DNA of 50,769 nucleotides from Chitinophaga pinensis (lineage in GTDB: Bacteria; Bacteroidota; Bacteroidia; Chitinophagales; Chitinophagaceae): NCBI RefSeq assembly GCF_007896845.1, contig NZ_VOHS01000037.1, positions 1-50,769 of the forward strand. Direction: 5' to 3'. Under the pieces are notes generated by a model. The model did not search any database and was not told the DNA's origin. It saw only the letters and a program-made list of their open reading frames with translations. Shown here piece by piece: positions 43,913-50,769 of the stretch; the stretch's first letter is position 1; each line of letters opens with the position of its first letter. Made by a program: the position numbers and the translations under genes.

Positions 43913-45442
43913 CTACTTCTCCATAGGAAATACCGGAAACAACAGATTGGTATTGCTGATGAAAGCAATGCGTTTGCTGTCTGGTGACCACGAAGGGGTG
44001 TTAATCGTCCCCTGACCGCCATAGAGATATGCAATGACTTTCGCCGGACCGCCACTTGCGGGCATCAGTCGCAGATATACGTGTTTATAGAATGGATGGT
44101 CCGAGGCGTCTACTTCCTCTTTCAGGAAGGAGAGGAAAACGATCCATTTGCCATCCGGTGAGATATGTGGAAACCAGTTATGAAACTCATCATCCGTTAC
44201 CTGCGTCTGCTGACTGCCATCAGGCGCCATACGCCAGATCTGCATCATCCCGTTGCGTACAGAGTTGAAATAAATATATTTTCCGTCGGGCGTATATTCC
44301 GGTCCATCGTCAAGCCCCGGTGCTGTAGTCAGCCGTACCTCTTCTCCTCCTTTTGCAGGTACCCGGTATATATCAAATTCATTATTCCGTTGTCCGGTAA
44401 ATACAAGATATTTCCCATCCGGTGACCAGCCATGCATATAAGAAGGACCGACCTGATTGATACGGACAGGGTCTCCGCCTGTACGGGGAACGACATACCC
44501 CACGGAAGCGCCGTTTTCTCCTTCCCCGCTACTGATAGCAAGCAGCTTACCATCAAAAGACAATACGTGATCATTGTTATTTTGCTTCGCCACACCGGTA
44601 TTGATCAGCGAAGGGGTATTTGTGCGCAGGTCAAACTGATACAGTTTACCTTCTTTGTTATAGATCAGTGATTGGCCGTCTTTATTCCAGTTCGGCGCCT
44701 GTATAGATCCCGGTGTCTGATAAACAATTACACTGTGTTGGGTGGCTATATCCATCAGCTCCAGCTGACTCCCGATATATTGTTTATAGGCTTTCAGATC
44801 AGCAGGAGCGGGTACCGTCAGGCGTACATTGCTGAATATCGCTTTTTCTGAAACATCGGCATTGTGTGAACAGACAAAAAGCCCTGCATAGACTTCTTCT
44901 CCCAGCTCCAGGTCATGGAGTGTTTCACTGATAAAAGGAACGCCGTTGCGGGCAACGGATAAGATGTAAGTATTGCCTTTTCTTTCCAGCTGGACGATGT
45001 CAGCACCATTTACACTAGTTTTGATTTCTTCTGTATTGGCACCTCTGGTCTTTCTGTACTGAAGAGACGTTAATCCGTCCCCATGTACGACGCCATTGAC
45101 ATGCTGAGCACTGGTATCCAGACTACTACGCACCATCAGGCCCCATTTCCGGTGTGCTTCCTGCCCTTTACCACTAAACTGTGCACGGGTACGCAAAATG
45201 AAATCCCCTTTCATCTTTTTCCACGCGAAGTGACATTCGTCGCTGCCAAACCACATATTCGTACCGGCGCCGGTAATAGTGTAATGTTGTGTCCGGGAAT
45301 CGTATTGCAGATTGCCGGAATGTTTCACCTGACCGATGTCGGTATGGGCGTCAAAGATACCGGTGTTTTGTGCCGCAAGGGGAATGGAGAATAGGCTGAA
45401 AAGCAGGAGGGTCAATATTAGAATGTACAGTTGTTTACCCAT
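43913..45442 (-). CDS. Exported concanavalin-like/PD40 beta-propeller protein
   Basis: 509 residues with a signal peptide (LILTLLLFSLFSIPLAAQ). Residues ~25-215 form a DUF1349-type concanavalin-like sandwich (FDAHTDIGQVKHSGNLQYD … HFAWKKMKGDFILRTRAQFSG). Residues ~240-505 form a TolB-like propeller with PD40 repeats (WNKDGQSLIY, SFDGKLLAIS, WSPDGKYLVF, YTPDGKYIYF, ISPDGKWIVF, WSPDSKRIAF). Such pairs are usually periplasmic binding or scaffold proteins; no catalytic residue is visible. The 3' end is 3 bp from the convergent GH15 gene's stop, with no room for a terminator between them. Confidence 0.85.
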   Translation of the reverse strand: MGKQLYILILTLLLFSLFSIPLAAQNTGIFDAHTDIGQVKHSGNLQYDSRTQHYTITGAGTNMWFGSDECHFAWKKMKGDFILRTRAQFSGKGQEAHRKWGLMVRSSLDTSAQHVNGVVHGDGLTSLQYRKTRGANTEEIKTSVNGADIVQLERKGNTYILSVARNGVPFISETLHDLELGEEVYAGLFVCSHNADVSEKAIFSNVRLTVPAPADLKAYKQYIGSQLELMDIATQHSVIVYQTPGSIQAPNWNKDGQSLIYNKEGKLYQFDLRTNTPSLINTGVAKQNNNDHVLSFDGKLLAISSGEGENGASVGYVVPRTGGDPVRINQVGPSYMHGWSPDGKYLVFTGQRNNEFDIYRVPAKGGEEVRLTTAPGLDDGPEYTPDGKYIYFNSVRNGMMQIWRMAPDGSQQTQVTDDEFHNWFPHISPDGKWIVFLSFLKEEVDASDHPFYKHVYLRLMPASGGPAKVIAYLYGGQGTINTPSWSPDSKRIAFISNTNLLFPVFPMEK

Positions 45443-45563
45443 AATGAACGAGTATAAGTGTGTGTCGTGGAATTTGAAATCTCTTCTAATTTACTGATGT
45501 TTCTGTAGGTATAGCACAGGGGCAGGGGGATTATCCACTATTAATTTGCATAGTGGGCTGTAA

Positions 45564-45610
45564 AAAACACAAGGGGGGAGTTATGTCTGATAACTCCCCC
45601 CTTGTGTTTT
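45564..45610 (-). terminator. 20-bp perfect stem-loop, terminator of htrA
   Basis: AAAACACAAGGGGGGAGTTA pairs exactly with its complement at 45591-45610 around a 7-base loop. On the minus strand the htrA stop is 17 bp before it. A/T-rich ends allow both directions. Confidence 0.85.
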
Positions 45611-45626
45611 AAGGTAATGCTGTGGG

Positions 45627-46552
45627 TCAGTCACCTCTTTCAACAGGTGTAATACGTAGTTCCAGCAGGGTATTATCCCTTATCACGTTGATGTACTGGA
45701 ATTGTCCGATTTTGTCGGAAGTAAGCATTTTGAAGAACTGGTCGGCCGTTTCCACAAGATGGTCGTTGAACTGGAAAATGATGTCACCATTCATGATACC
45801 GGCTTTGGCGGCAGGACTGTAACGTTCTACATTGGACACGAACAGGGCCTGTTTATTCCGGATCTGGTGAATACTGCGTAAGCGGGGTACGAGGTCTATC
45901 TGTTGCATGGCAACGCCGATATAGGCCCTTTTTACCTTTCCGAAACGGATCAGCTGATTGGCAATGGCTTTTGCCGTGTTGATACTGATTGCAAAACAGA
46001 GTCCCTGCGCCCCCATGATCACAGCTGTATTGACACCAATTACTTCGCCTTCGCTGTTGATGAGTGGTCCGCCGGAATTGCCGGGGTTCAACGCAGCATC
46101 TGTCTGTATCATAGCATCCATGGTCACCCCGCTCTGCCCCTGTAATGACCTGCCTACGGCACTGATCACACCGGTGGTAACGGTATGCTGAAAGCCCAGA
46201 GGGTTCCCGATGGCAATGGCCAGCTGACCTATCTTCAGGTCATCCGAATCTCCCAGTTTACCGTCGCAAACTCTCCTGCGTCAATCTTCAATATGGCCAG
46301 ATCGGTGGCTACATCCTGTCCTGCAAGCGTAGCGGTGTATTCACGTCCGTCCTGTAACCGCACTTTTAATTTAGCGGCGCCATTGATAACGTGACTGTTG
46401 GTGAACAGGTAACCATCGGAAGAGAAAAGGAATCCCGATCCTGTTCCGGATATGGCGTCCTGATTACCACGACGTTCCAACCGTTCTATTTTGACAACTG
46501 CAGGACTGGCCTTCCCGACAGCGTCAATGATGAGTTGAGAATATGCATCCAT
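45627..46552 (-). CDS. HtrA/DegP-type serine protease, one frameshift
   Basis: 309 residues once one T is restored in TTT at 46257-46259 (plus strand). The first part (to GEFATV) and the second part (KLGDSDDLKIGQLAIAIGNPLG…) join through the expected S1C text. Catalytic His54 (TNSHVING), Asp84 (ATDLAILKID) and the Ser of NPGNSGGPL are all present. The C-terminal ~90 residues are a single PDZ domain (ALFVSNVERYSPAAKAGIMNGDIIFQFNDHLV). There is no signal peptide and only one PDZ, so it is a short HtrA, possibly cytoplasmic. Such proteases degrade or hold misfolded proteins. The break is most likely a sequence error. Confidence 0.88.
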
Positions 46553-46707
46553 AGTTTTAATAAAATCGATTCATAATGGCACATCAAATACCCTACCCCG
46601 GAAAAATCAGGGTCAGTATGGCAGCAAAGGGAGGGAATGATGCCGTAAAACCTGCCAGAAGGTTGGCCGGGTAAGCAGGAGGACGACGCAAAGTCAGGTT
46701 TACACTG

Positions 46708-47698
46708 TTAGGTGTGTAGTGCGCTTTTGAACCGTTTTCTGTATTCGGAGGGTGTTGCTTCCATGACCCGCAGGAAGACCTTGCGCATATTGTCTGCATT
46801 CCCAAAACCACTTTGTAAAGCAATTTCTGACTGGTCAGTTTCTTTTCTGTCAGACTTCTGCAGGCCAGTTCCACACGCAGTTTTTCAATATATCTTGCCG
46901 GCGTGATATGCAATTCCTGTACAAACAACCGCGCGAAGTTGCGGGGACTCATAGCCGCTTCCTGTGCCAGTCGCTCAACAGTGATGGCTTCATGGAGATG
47001 TGTTTGTAACCATGACAGTGCATTGTTGATGGGTGTATAATCGGTCGCCTGTGCGGCCAGCATGGTGCTGTACTGTGATTGATTTCCCGGGCGTTTCAGG
47101 AAAAGCACCATTTGTCTGGCGATATCCAGCGCAAATGTTCTGCCCATATCTTCTTCTGTCAATGCCAGTGCCAGATCCATACCGGTAGTGACGCCGGCGG
47201 AAGTATAGATATGTCCGTCTTTTACAAAAACCGGTGTGTGCTCCACCAGCACCTCCGGATATTTTTCTTTCATCTTTTGACAGAGCCGCCAATGTGTAGT
47301 GGCTCTTTTACCATTTAACACACCTGCCTGCGCCAGCATAAAAGAACCTGAACAAACAGACCCTATCCGCCGTACCAGATTGGCTTGTGTGGCTATCCAC
47401 GGCAGTAGATTGTGATGTAAAGGCTGCTCATCATCCGCAGGAATACCGGAAAGGATCAATGTATCAATGGGGTAGTCTATCTCTTCAAAGTTGCTTCACA
47501 TAATATGGGCAGGAAGGAAGATGTAACGACCTGTCTTGTTGTTTCGCCTGATATAGTGTGTACAATGTATTGTACATGATGCGCCATTTTAGTCTGTTCT
47601 GCTGCCGCTCTGCTGAAAACTTCCATAGGGCCGGCCATATCCATCAATGCAGAATTGGAAGGCACCAGTATGACGATATGTTTCTCTTCTTTGCTCAT
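46708..47698 (-). CDS. GlxA-type regulator (DJ-1/PfpI domain plus AraC HTH), two frameshifts
   Basis: About 330 residues from the ATG at 47698 (MSKEEKHIVILVPSNSALMDMAGPMEVF). Two breaks: a T missing from TT at 47491-47492 and a C missing beside C46827 (plus-strand positions); after restoring them the text runs ILCEANFEEIDYPIDTLILSG and SQEIALQSGFGNADNMRKVF to a stop at 46708-46710. Domains: DJ-1/PfpI (1-~190, nucleophile-elbow-like VCSGSFMLAQAG) and AraC double HTH (~210-330: VERLAQEAAMSPRNFARLFVQELHITPARY, then EIALQSGFGNADNMRKVFLRVMEATPSEYRKRF). These regulators sense amidated or oxidised metabolites. Divergent from the hydrolase gene, its likely target. Confidence 0.87.
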
Positions 47699-47776
47699 AG
47701 ATCTGTAAGATAATGCCTGTCTGAGATTGGCAGGAATGAACGGTTTTTTGTCCTCCTGTCCGGATTGTCGCCGGAC

Positions 47777-47784
47777 TAACTTTG
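47777..47784 (+). promoter_or_regulatory. -7 promoter element of the hydrolase gene
   Basis: TAACTTTG is an exact TAnnTTTG box 4 bp before the first ATG (47789), so translation more likely begins at the ATG at 47798 or 47801. TTTG at 47747-47750 is 26 bp upstream, slightly long. Confidence 0.5.
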
Positions 47785-47788
47785 CTGC

Positions 47789-48744
47789 ATGAGACACATG
47801 ATGATTCTAACAGCATTATTCACATTTTTATCCGTTGGCACAATGAAAGCACAAATGCCCGCAGCAAAATTTATTGAGATCGAAAGTACAAAGCTTTGTT
47901 ATTATGAGCAAGGTGAGGGAGACGTTATCCTGTTATTACACGGCTGGCCACAGACCTCCTACGTATGGCGGAAAGTGATACCGCTGCTGGCTAAACATAA
48001 CAGGGTCATTGCGGTAGATCTGCCCGGACTGGGCAACAGTAGTCCTGTATCGGCTTATGATACAAAATCAGTAGCAGCTCTGATCAGCCGTTTATCAGCC
48101 ATGCATATCGGTAAGGTGCATCTGGTGTCTCATGATGTAGGTAGTTGGGTGGCGGTATCTTTTGCCCTGAATCATGAAGCACAGTTAAATACACTGACAG
48201 TAATTGATGCAGCAATCCCCGATTGATGTCAGAAGCCGTATTCAGACCCGAGAATGCACAGAAGATCTGGCAGTTCTATTTTCATGCTGTAGGAGATATT
48301 CCGGAGTTACTGGTAGCGGGAAAGGAACGTGCCTATTTATCGTGGTATTTCACTAATAAGTCTTTTATTAAAGCAGCTATCAATGAACAGGATCTGGATG
48401 AATATGTACGCGCTTATACAGGGACAGAGCGGCTGAAACATGGTTTTGCCTATTACAGGGCCTTCACGGCCAGTGCGCAGCATAACAAAGACGATCTGCA
48501 TCGCCTGCAGATACCGGTGCTGGCTTTGGGCGGACAGCATGCGCTGGGTGAACAGATCGGTAATGCTTTGCAACAGCTGGCAGTACCTAAGGTGATTGTT
48601 ATAAAGGATGCGGGGCACTACGTACCGGAAGAACAACCGGAGGAAACCGTGCGATATATCAGAGAAATGACAGATCGTTTTGCGTCAGATGCCAATGATC
48701 ATCTTCCGATGGTGTTTACCCCATCTGATCATTTCATTGATTAA
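47789..48744 (+). CDS. Exported alpha/beta hydrolase (epoxide-hydrolase-like), one frameshift
   Basis: About 318 residues after restoring one G at 48221 (text IDAAIP/GLMSEAVFRPEN). A signal peptide (LTALFTFLSVGTMKAQ) suggests a periplasmic enzyme. The oxyanion motif is LLHGWPQTSYVWRKV; the nucleophile elbow LVSHDVGSW has Asp in place of Ser (H-D-x-G), as in epoxide hydrolases and haloalkane dehalogenases; the His is in DAGHYVPEEQPEE. The start may be the ATG at 47789, 47798 or 47801. The stop overlaps the convergent HxlR gene by 60 bp. Divergent from the GlxA-type regulator. Confidence 0.87.
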
Positions 48745-49035
48745 TACACCATACTCTTTTGCGTATTCGGTAAACTCATATTCTACCAGCGTCGGTACAT
48801 TCGGATCAACTGTACGGGTGATCAGCTTATTGTCTTCGAGCTCCCGCAGACTTCTCGAAAGCATTCTGGTGGTGATACCCGGTATACTCCGTTCAATTTC
48901 TTTGAAGTGTTTATTGCCATTACAGATGGAATGTATGATGGGTAATTTCCATTTGCCACCGATCACATAGATGGTGTCCTGTAATGCTTTAATGTCCTCT
49001 TCGGTTTGCTGTACTTTGATGCATTGATCTTTCAT
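48685..49035 (-). CDS. HxlR-family transcriptional regulator
   Basis: 116 residues. The winged-helix HxlR pattern is complete: GGKWKLPIIHSICNGNKHFKEIERSIPGITTRMLSRSLRELEDNKLITRTVDPNVPTLVEYEFTEYAKEYGVLINEMIRWG. HxlR proteins control detoxification and quinone or aldehyde metabolism. It overlaps the convergent hydrolase gene by 60 bp and is divergent from the oxidoreductase gene, with mirror-image promoter boxes between them, so it probably regulates that gene and itself. Confidence 0.92.
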   Translation of the reverse strand: MKDQCIKVQQTEEDIKALQDTIYVIGGKWKLPIIHSICNGNKHFKEIERSIPGITTRMLSRSLRELEDNKLITRTVDPNVPTLVEYEFTEYAKEYGVLINEMIRWGKHHRKMIIGI

Positions 49036-49064
49036 GGTATTGGTATCATCCGTGATACTGCTGA

Positions 49065-49094
49065 CAAAGGTATAGTAAGTTGCAGATACCTTTG
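49065..49094. promoter_or_regulatory. Perfect mirror-image -7 boxes between hxlR-type and oxidoreductase genes
   Basis: CAAAGGTAT (49065-49073) and ATACCTTTG (49086-49094) are a perfect 9-bp inverted repeat 12 bp apart. Each arm contains an exact TACCTTTG -7 box, one per strand, for the HxlR gene (start 49035) and the oxidoreductase gene (start 49118). No -33 TTTG is found for either. Confidence 0.6.
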
Positions 49095-49117
49095 ATGTCG
49101 AAAATTATGAATGTAAG

Positions 49118-50204
49118 ATGAACGCAAATAAAACAAGAGTCGGTATTATCGGCGCAAGCGAAAAAAGAGGTTGGGCAGCCTGGGGCCATATCCCGGCTCT
49201 GAAGGTATTGCCTGATTATGAGACCAGTGCATTGTTTACCTCTAAAAAGGAGAATACGGAGGGCTTAAAAGCCACTTTTAATGTGCCGGTCGTCTATAAC
49301 GAAATACAGGAGCTGGTACATAGTAAAGAGGTCGATATGGTGCTGGTGGCAGTAAAGGTGCCTTCTCACTTTGAACTGATCAAAGCTGCGGCGGAAGCAG
49401 GAAAGGATGTCTTTAGTGAATGGCCTTTGGGCCGGAATCTGCAGGAAGCGGAAGCCCTGACAGCCCTGATAAAGGAAAAGGGAGTAAAAGGGTTTGTTGG
49501 TCTTCAGTCCCGGTCGGTACCTGCCGTACGATTCATTAAAGACTACATTGCGCAGGGGCATATAGGAGAGTGTTGTCTACCACTATGGTAGGGGCTGGCA
49601 TTCTCTATGGCGAGGTGTAGATCAGGCGAATACCTACATTGTGAATCCTGAACAGGCGCTGGTTTATTACCCGTGATCTTTTCCAATGCGGTAGATGCCC
49701 TGTGTTATGTACTGGGTGAATTCACGGGTCTTTCGGCTACGACAGCTATCAGAAGAACAAAGACGAAGGTAATAGAAACGGGAGAGGAAATCCCGGTTAA
49801 TACCCCGGATCAGGTGGCGGTGACAGGTATGCTGGAAAGTGGCGCAGTAGCAAGTGTACATTTTAGGGGTGGGACTATACCGGGTACAAATTCCTGTGGG
49901 AGATCAACGGTACTAAAGGTGATATTCAGATTACGGCGCCCGGTGCCAGTCTGGCGGTTTTTGACCTGAGCGTTAAGCCAGTAAGGGGGAAAACGGTCCT
50001 CTGGAAGAATGACCATTCCTGCCGGGTATAACCTGATCCCGATGCCATGGGGCCTATTCCTACCAATTCCGGACAAAACTATCCTCTGATCCGTTCGGGT
50101 CAGGCCCCGACATTTCAGGATGCCCTGATCAGGCACAGGATGATCCATGCCATAGAGACCTCAGCACGGACAGGGAGAGACAATCGTATGATTTCAGCCG
50201 TTAG
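49118..50204 (+). pseudogene. Gfo/Idh/MocA-family (Gal80-like) oxidoreductase with several frameshifts
   Basis: The first 157 codons are intact and show the NAD(P)-binding fold: KTRVGIIGASEKRGWAAWGHIPAL, VDMVLVAVKVPSHFELIKAAAEAGKDVFSEWPLGRNLQEAEAL (the conserved Glu-x-Pro equivalent). The frame stops at 49591, but the C-terminal substrate domain continues in other frames: VLSTTMVGAGILYGEV, NTYIVNPEQAL, VIFSNAVDALCYVLGEF, DQVAVTGMLESGAVASVHFRGG, KFLWEINGTKGDIQITAPG, and TFQDALIRHRMIHAIETSART, ending QSYDFSR with a stop at 50202-50204. At least four shifts are needed; likely sequence errors, but a true pseudogene cannot be excluded. Substrate unknown. Confidence 0.8.
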
Positions 50205-50259
50205 TCCGGAGGCTGGCTTATCAGATAGTTGTCAAAGTATTAAATATTATATTTAATGT

Positions 50260-50290
50260 TTTGCAGCAAGATTTTAAGAGTGTACTTTTG
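50260..50290 (+). promoter_or_regulatory. Consensus promoter of the last gene
   Basis: TTTG (50260-50263), 19 bp, then TACTTTTG (50283-50290): an exact match to the Bacteroidota -33/-7 consensus and spacing. The ATG follows at 50331. Confidence 0.85.
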
Positions 50291-50330
50291 CGCCCTGAGC
50301 GATAAACCTACGCTCTTAATTTTTATCCCT

Positions 50331-50769
50331 ATGCGCAAAAAATTGTTGTTTGCCTGCTTGTTCGTATGGCATCCCTGATTACTTATCTCAGAAAGACCGA
50401 CTGTTGACCGCAGTCCGGCTTTGAGGAACCAGAAAATGGCGCAAGCCGTTGTTATTGATGAAAAATGCAATACGCTCTTCTTTCATTTCACTCCTAAAAA
50501 AGGTATTGATGTAACCGTTTATGACGCAAAGCACCATGCGAAGGCTGTTGTACAATCAGGTGAATCCTGGAAGCCAAAGGCGATGAATCCGCCCAGATGG
50601 AAGGTATGTATGAAATAAACGTTTCAGGCCGTAGTATTCTTACAACAGGTGGTTGAGAGACGTCCTTGTCTGTACCGTCTCTGCTTTACAGCAAAGTGGT
50701 AAACTGGTAGACGAAAGCTGGTTGCCAATCTTCCCAGAATGGGAATGGGCGCAGGGTATGCGATCGCAT
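50331..50769 (+). pseudogene. Start of an exported protein, frameshifted, runs off the window
   Basis: The ATG at 50331 opens a signal-peptide-like start (RKKLLFACLFVW) and the frame then stops after 15 codons. Coding-like text resumes in other frames: MAQAVVIDEKCNTLFFHFTPKKGIDVTVYDAKHHAKAVVQSGESWK, then QMEGMYEI, and at the edge KLVDESWLPIFPEWEWAQGMRSH. The consensus promoter just upstream says this is a real gene. I do not recognise the family. Shifts like those in the neighbouring genes suggest sequence errors near the window end. Confidence 0.55.

Noticed and set aside
47589..47816. Second minus-strand frame overlapping the GlxA-type gene start
   Set aside because: It is an alternative frame of the same DJ-1/PfpI region with no conserved text.

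Overview
The window looks like chromosomal DNA from a member of the Bacteroidota, most likely a Chitinophaga-like organism (Chitinophagaceae). The grounds are several good matches to the Bacteroidota promoter (TTTG at -33, TAnnTTTG at -7), many signal-peptide lipoproteins, a type IX secretion (T9SS) C-terminal sorting domain on a family GH81 glucanase, a TANFOR/FN3-type giant secreted protein, and abundant AraC regulators. I found no rRNA, tRNA, CRISPR array or complete insertion sequence.

Layout. 1-6630: the end of an outer-membrane beta-barrel gene, then a giant secreted polymorphic toxin (TANFOR and FN3 regions, an HExxH peptidase, a C80/caspase-like domain, a C-terminal deaminase) with an overlapping SUKH immunity gene. 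The first 3.7 kb of the toxin gene is riddled with frameshifts. 6730-10624: a tail-anchored unknown protein, msrA, and a MutS2 that lacks the Smr domain. 10696-11132: a gene-free stretch with two arrays of 11-bp repeats, one arranged as a large inverted repeat. 11168-19024: marR, araC and a complete RND efflux system (adaptor, pump, outer-membrane factor). 19300-24000: a decayed GNAT gene, an HSL-type esterase, and an AraC / AhpD-like / AraC cluster. 24102-27155: a lipoprotein, a class-C beta-lactamase-like hydrolase and a small exported protein. 27540-31488: one large cytoplasmic multi-enzyme protein (peptidoglycan amidase, caspase, beta-rich middle, SGNH hydrolase), cut by two single-base frameshifts. 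31568-45442: GH81 glucanase, a lipoprotein, small unknowns, an ACT protein, an amidohydrolase, a patatin, a BSP-type metallopeptidase, a GH15 enzyme and a PD40 beta-propeller protein. 45627-50769: an HtrA protease, a GlxA-type regulator, an epoxide-hydrolase-like enzyme, an HxlR regulator, a Gfo/Idh/MocA oxidoreductase and the start of an exported protein, most of them frameshifted.

The frameshifts I could resolve are all one missing base beside a short homopolymer. They occur in genes whose other parts are perfectly conserved, and they cluster towards both ends of the window. I therefore read most of them as sequence errors rather than true pseudogenes, and give joined coordinates for the affected genes.

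The two most interesting systems are the toxin/immunity pair at the left end and the amidase-caspase-SGNH fusion in the middle. The latter has three intact catalytic centres in one chain with no signal peptide, which suggests a self-killing or lysis-type effector. Also worth attention are the 11-bp phased inverted array near 10.9 kb and a discoidin (F5/8C) module that appears circularly permuted and inserted inside the GH81 N-terminal domain.
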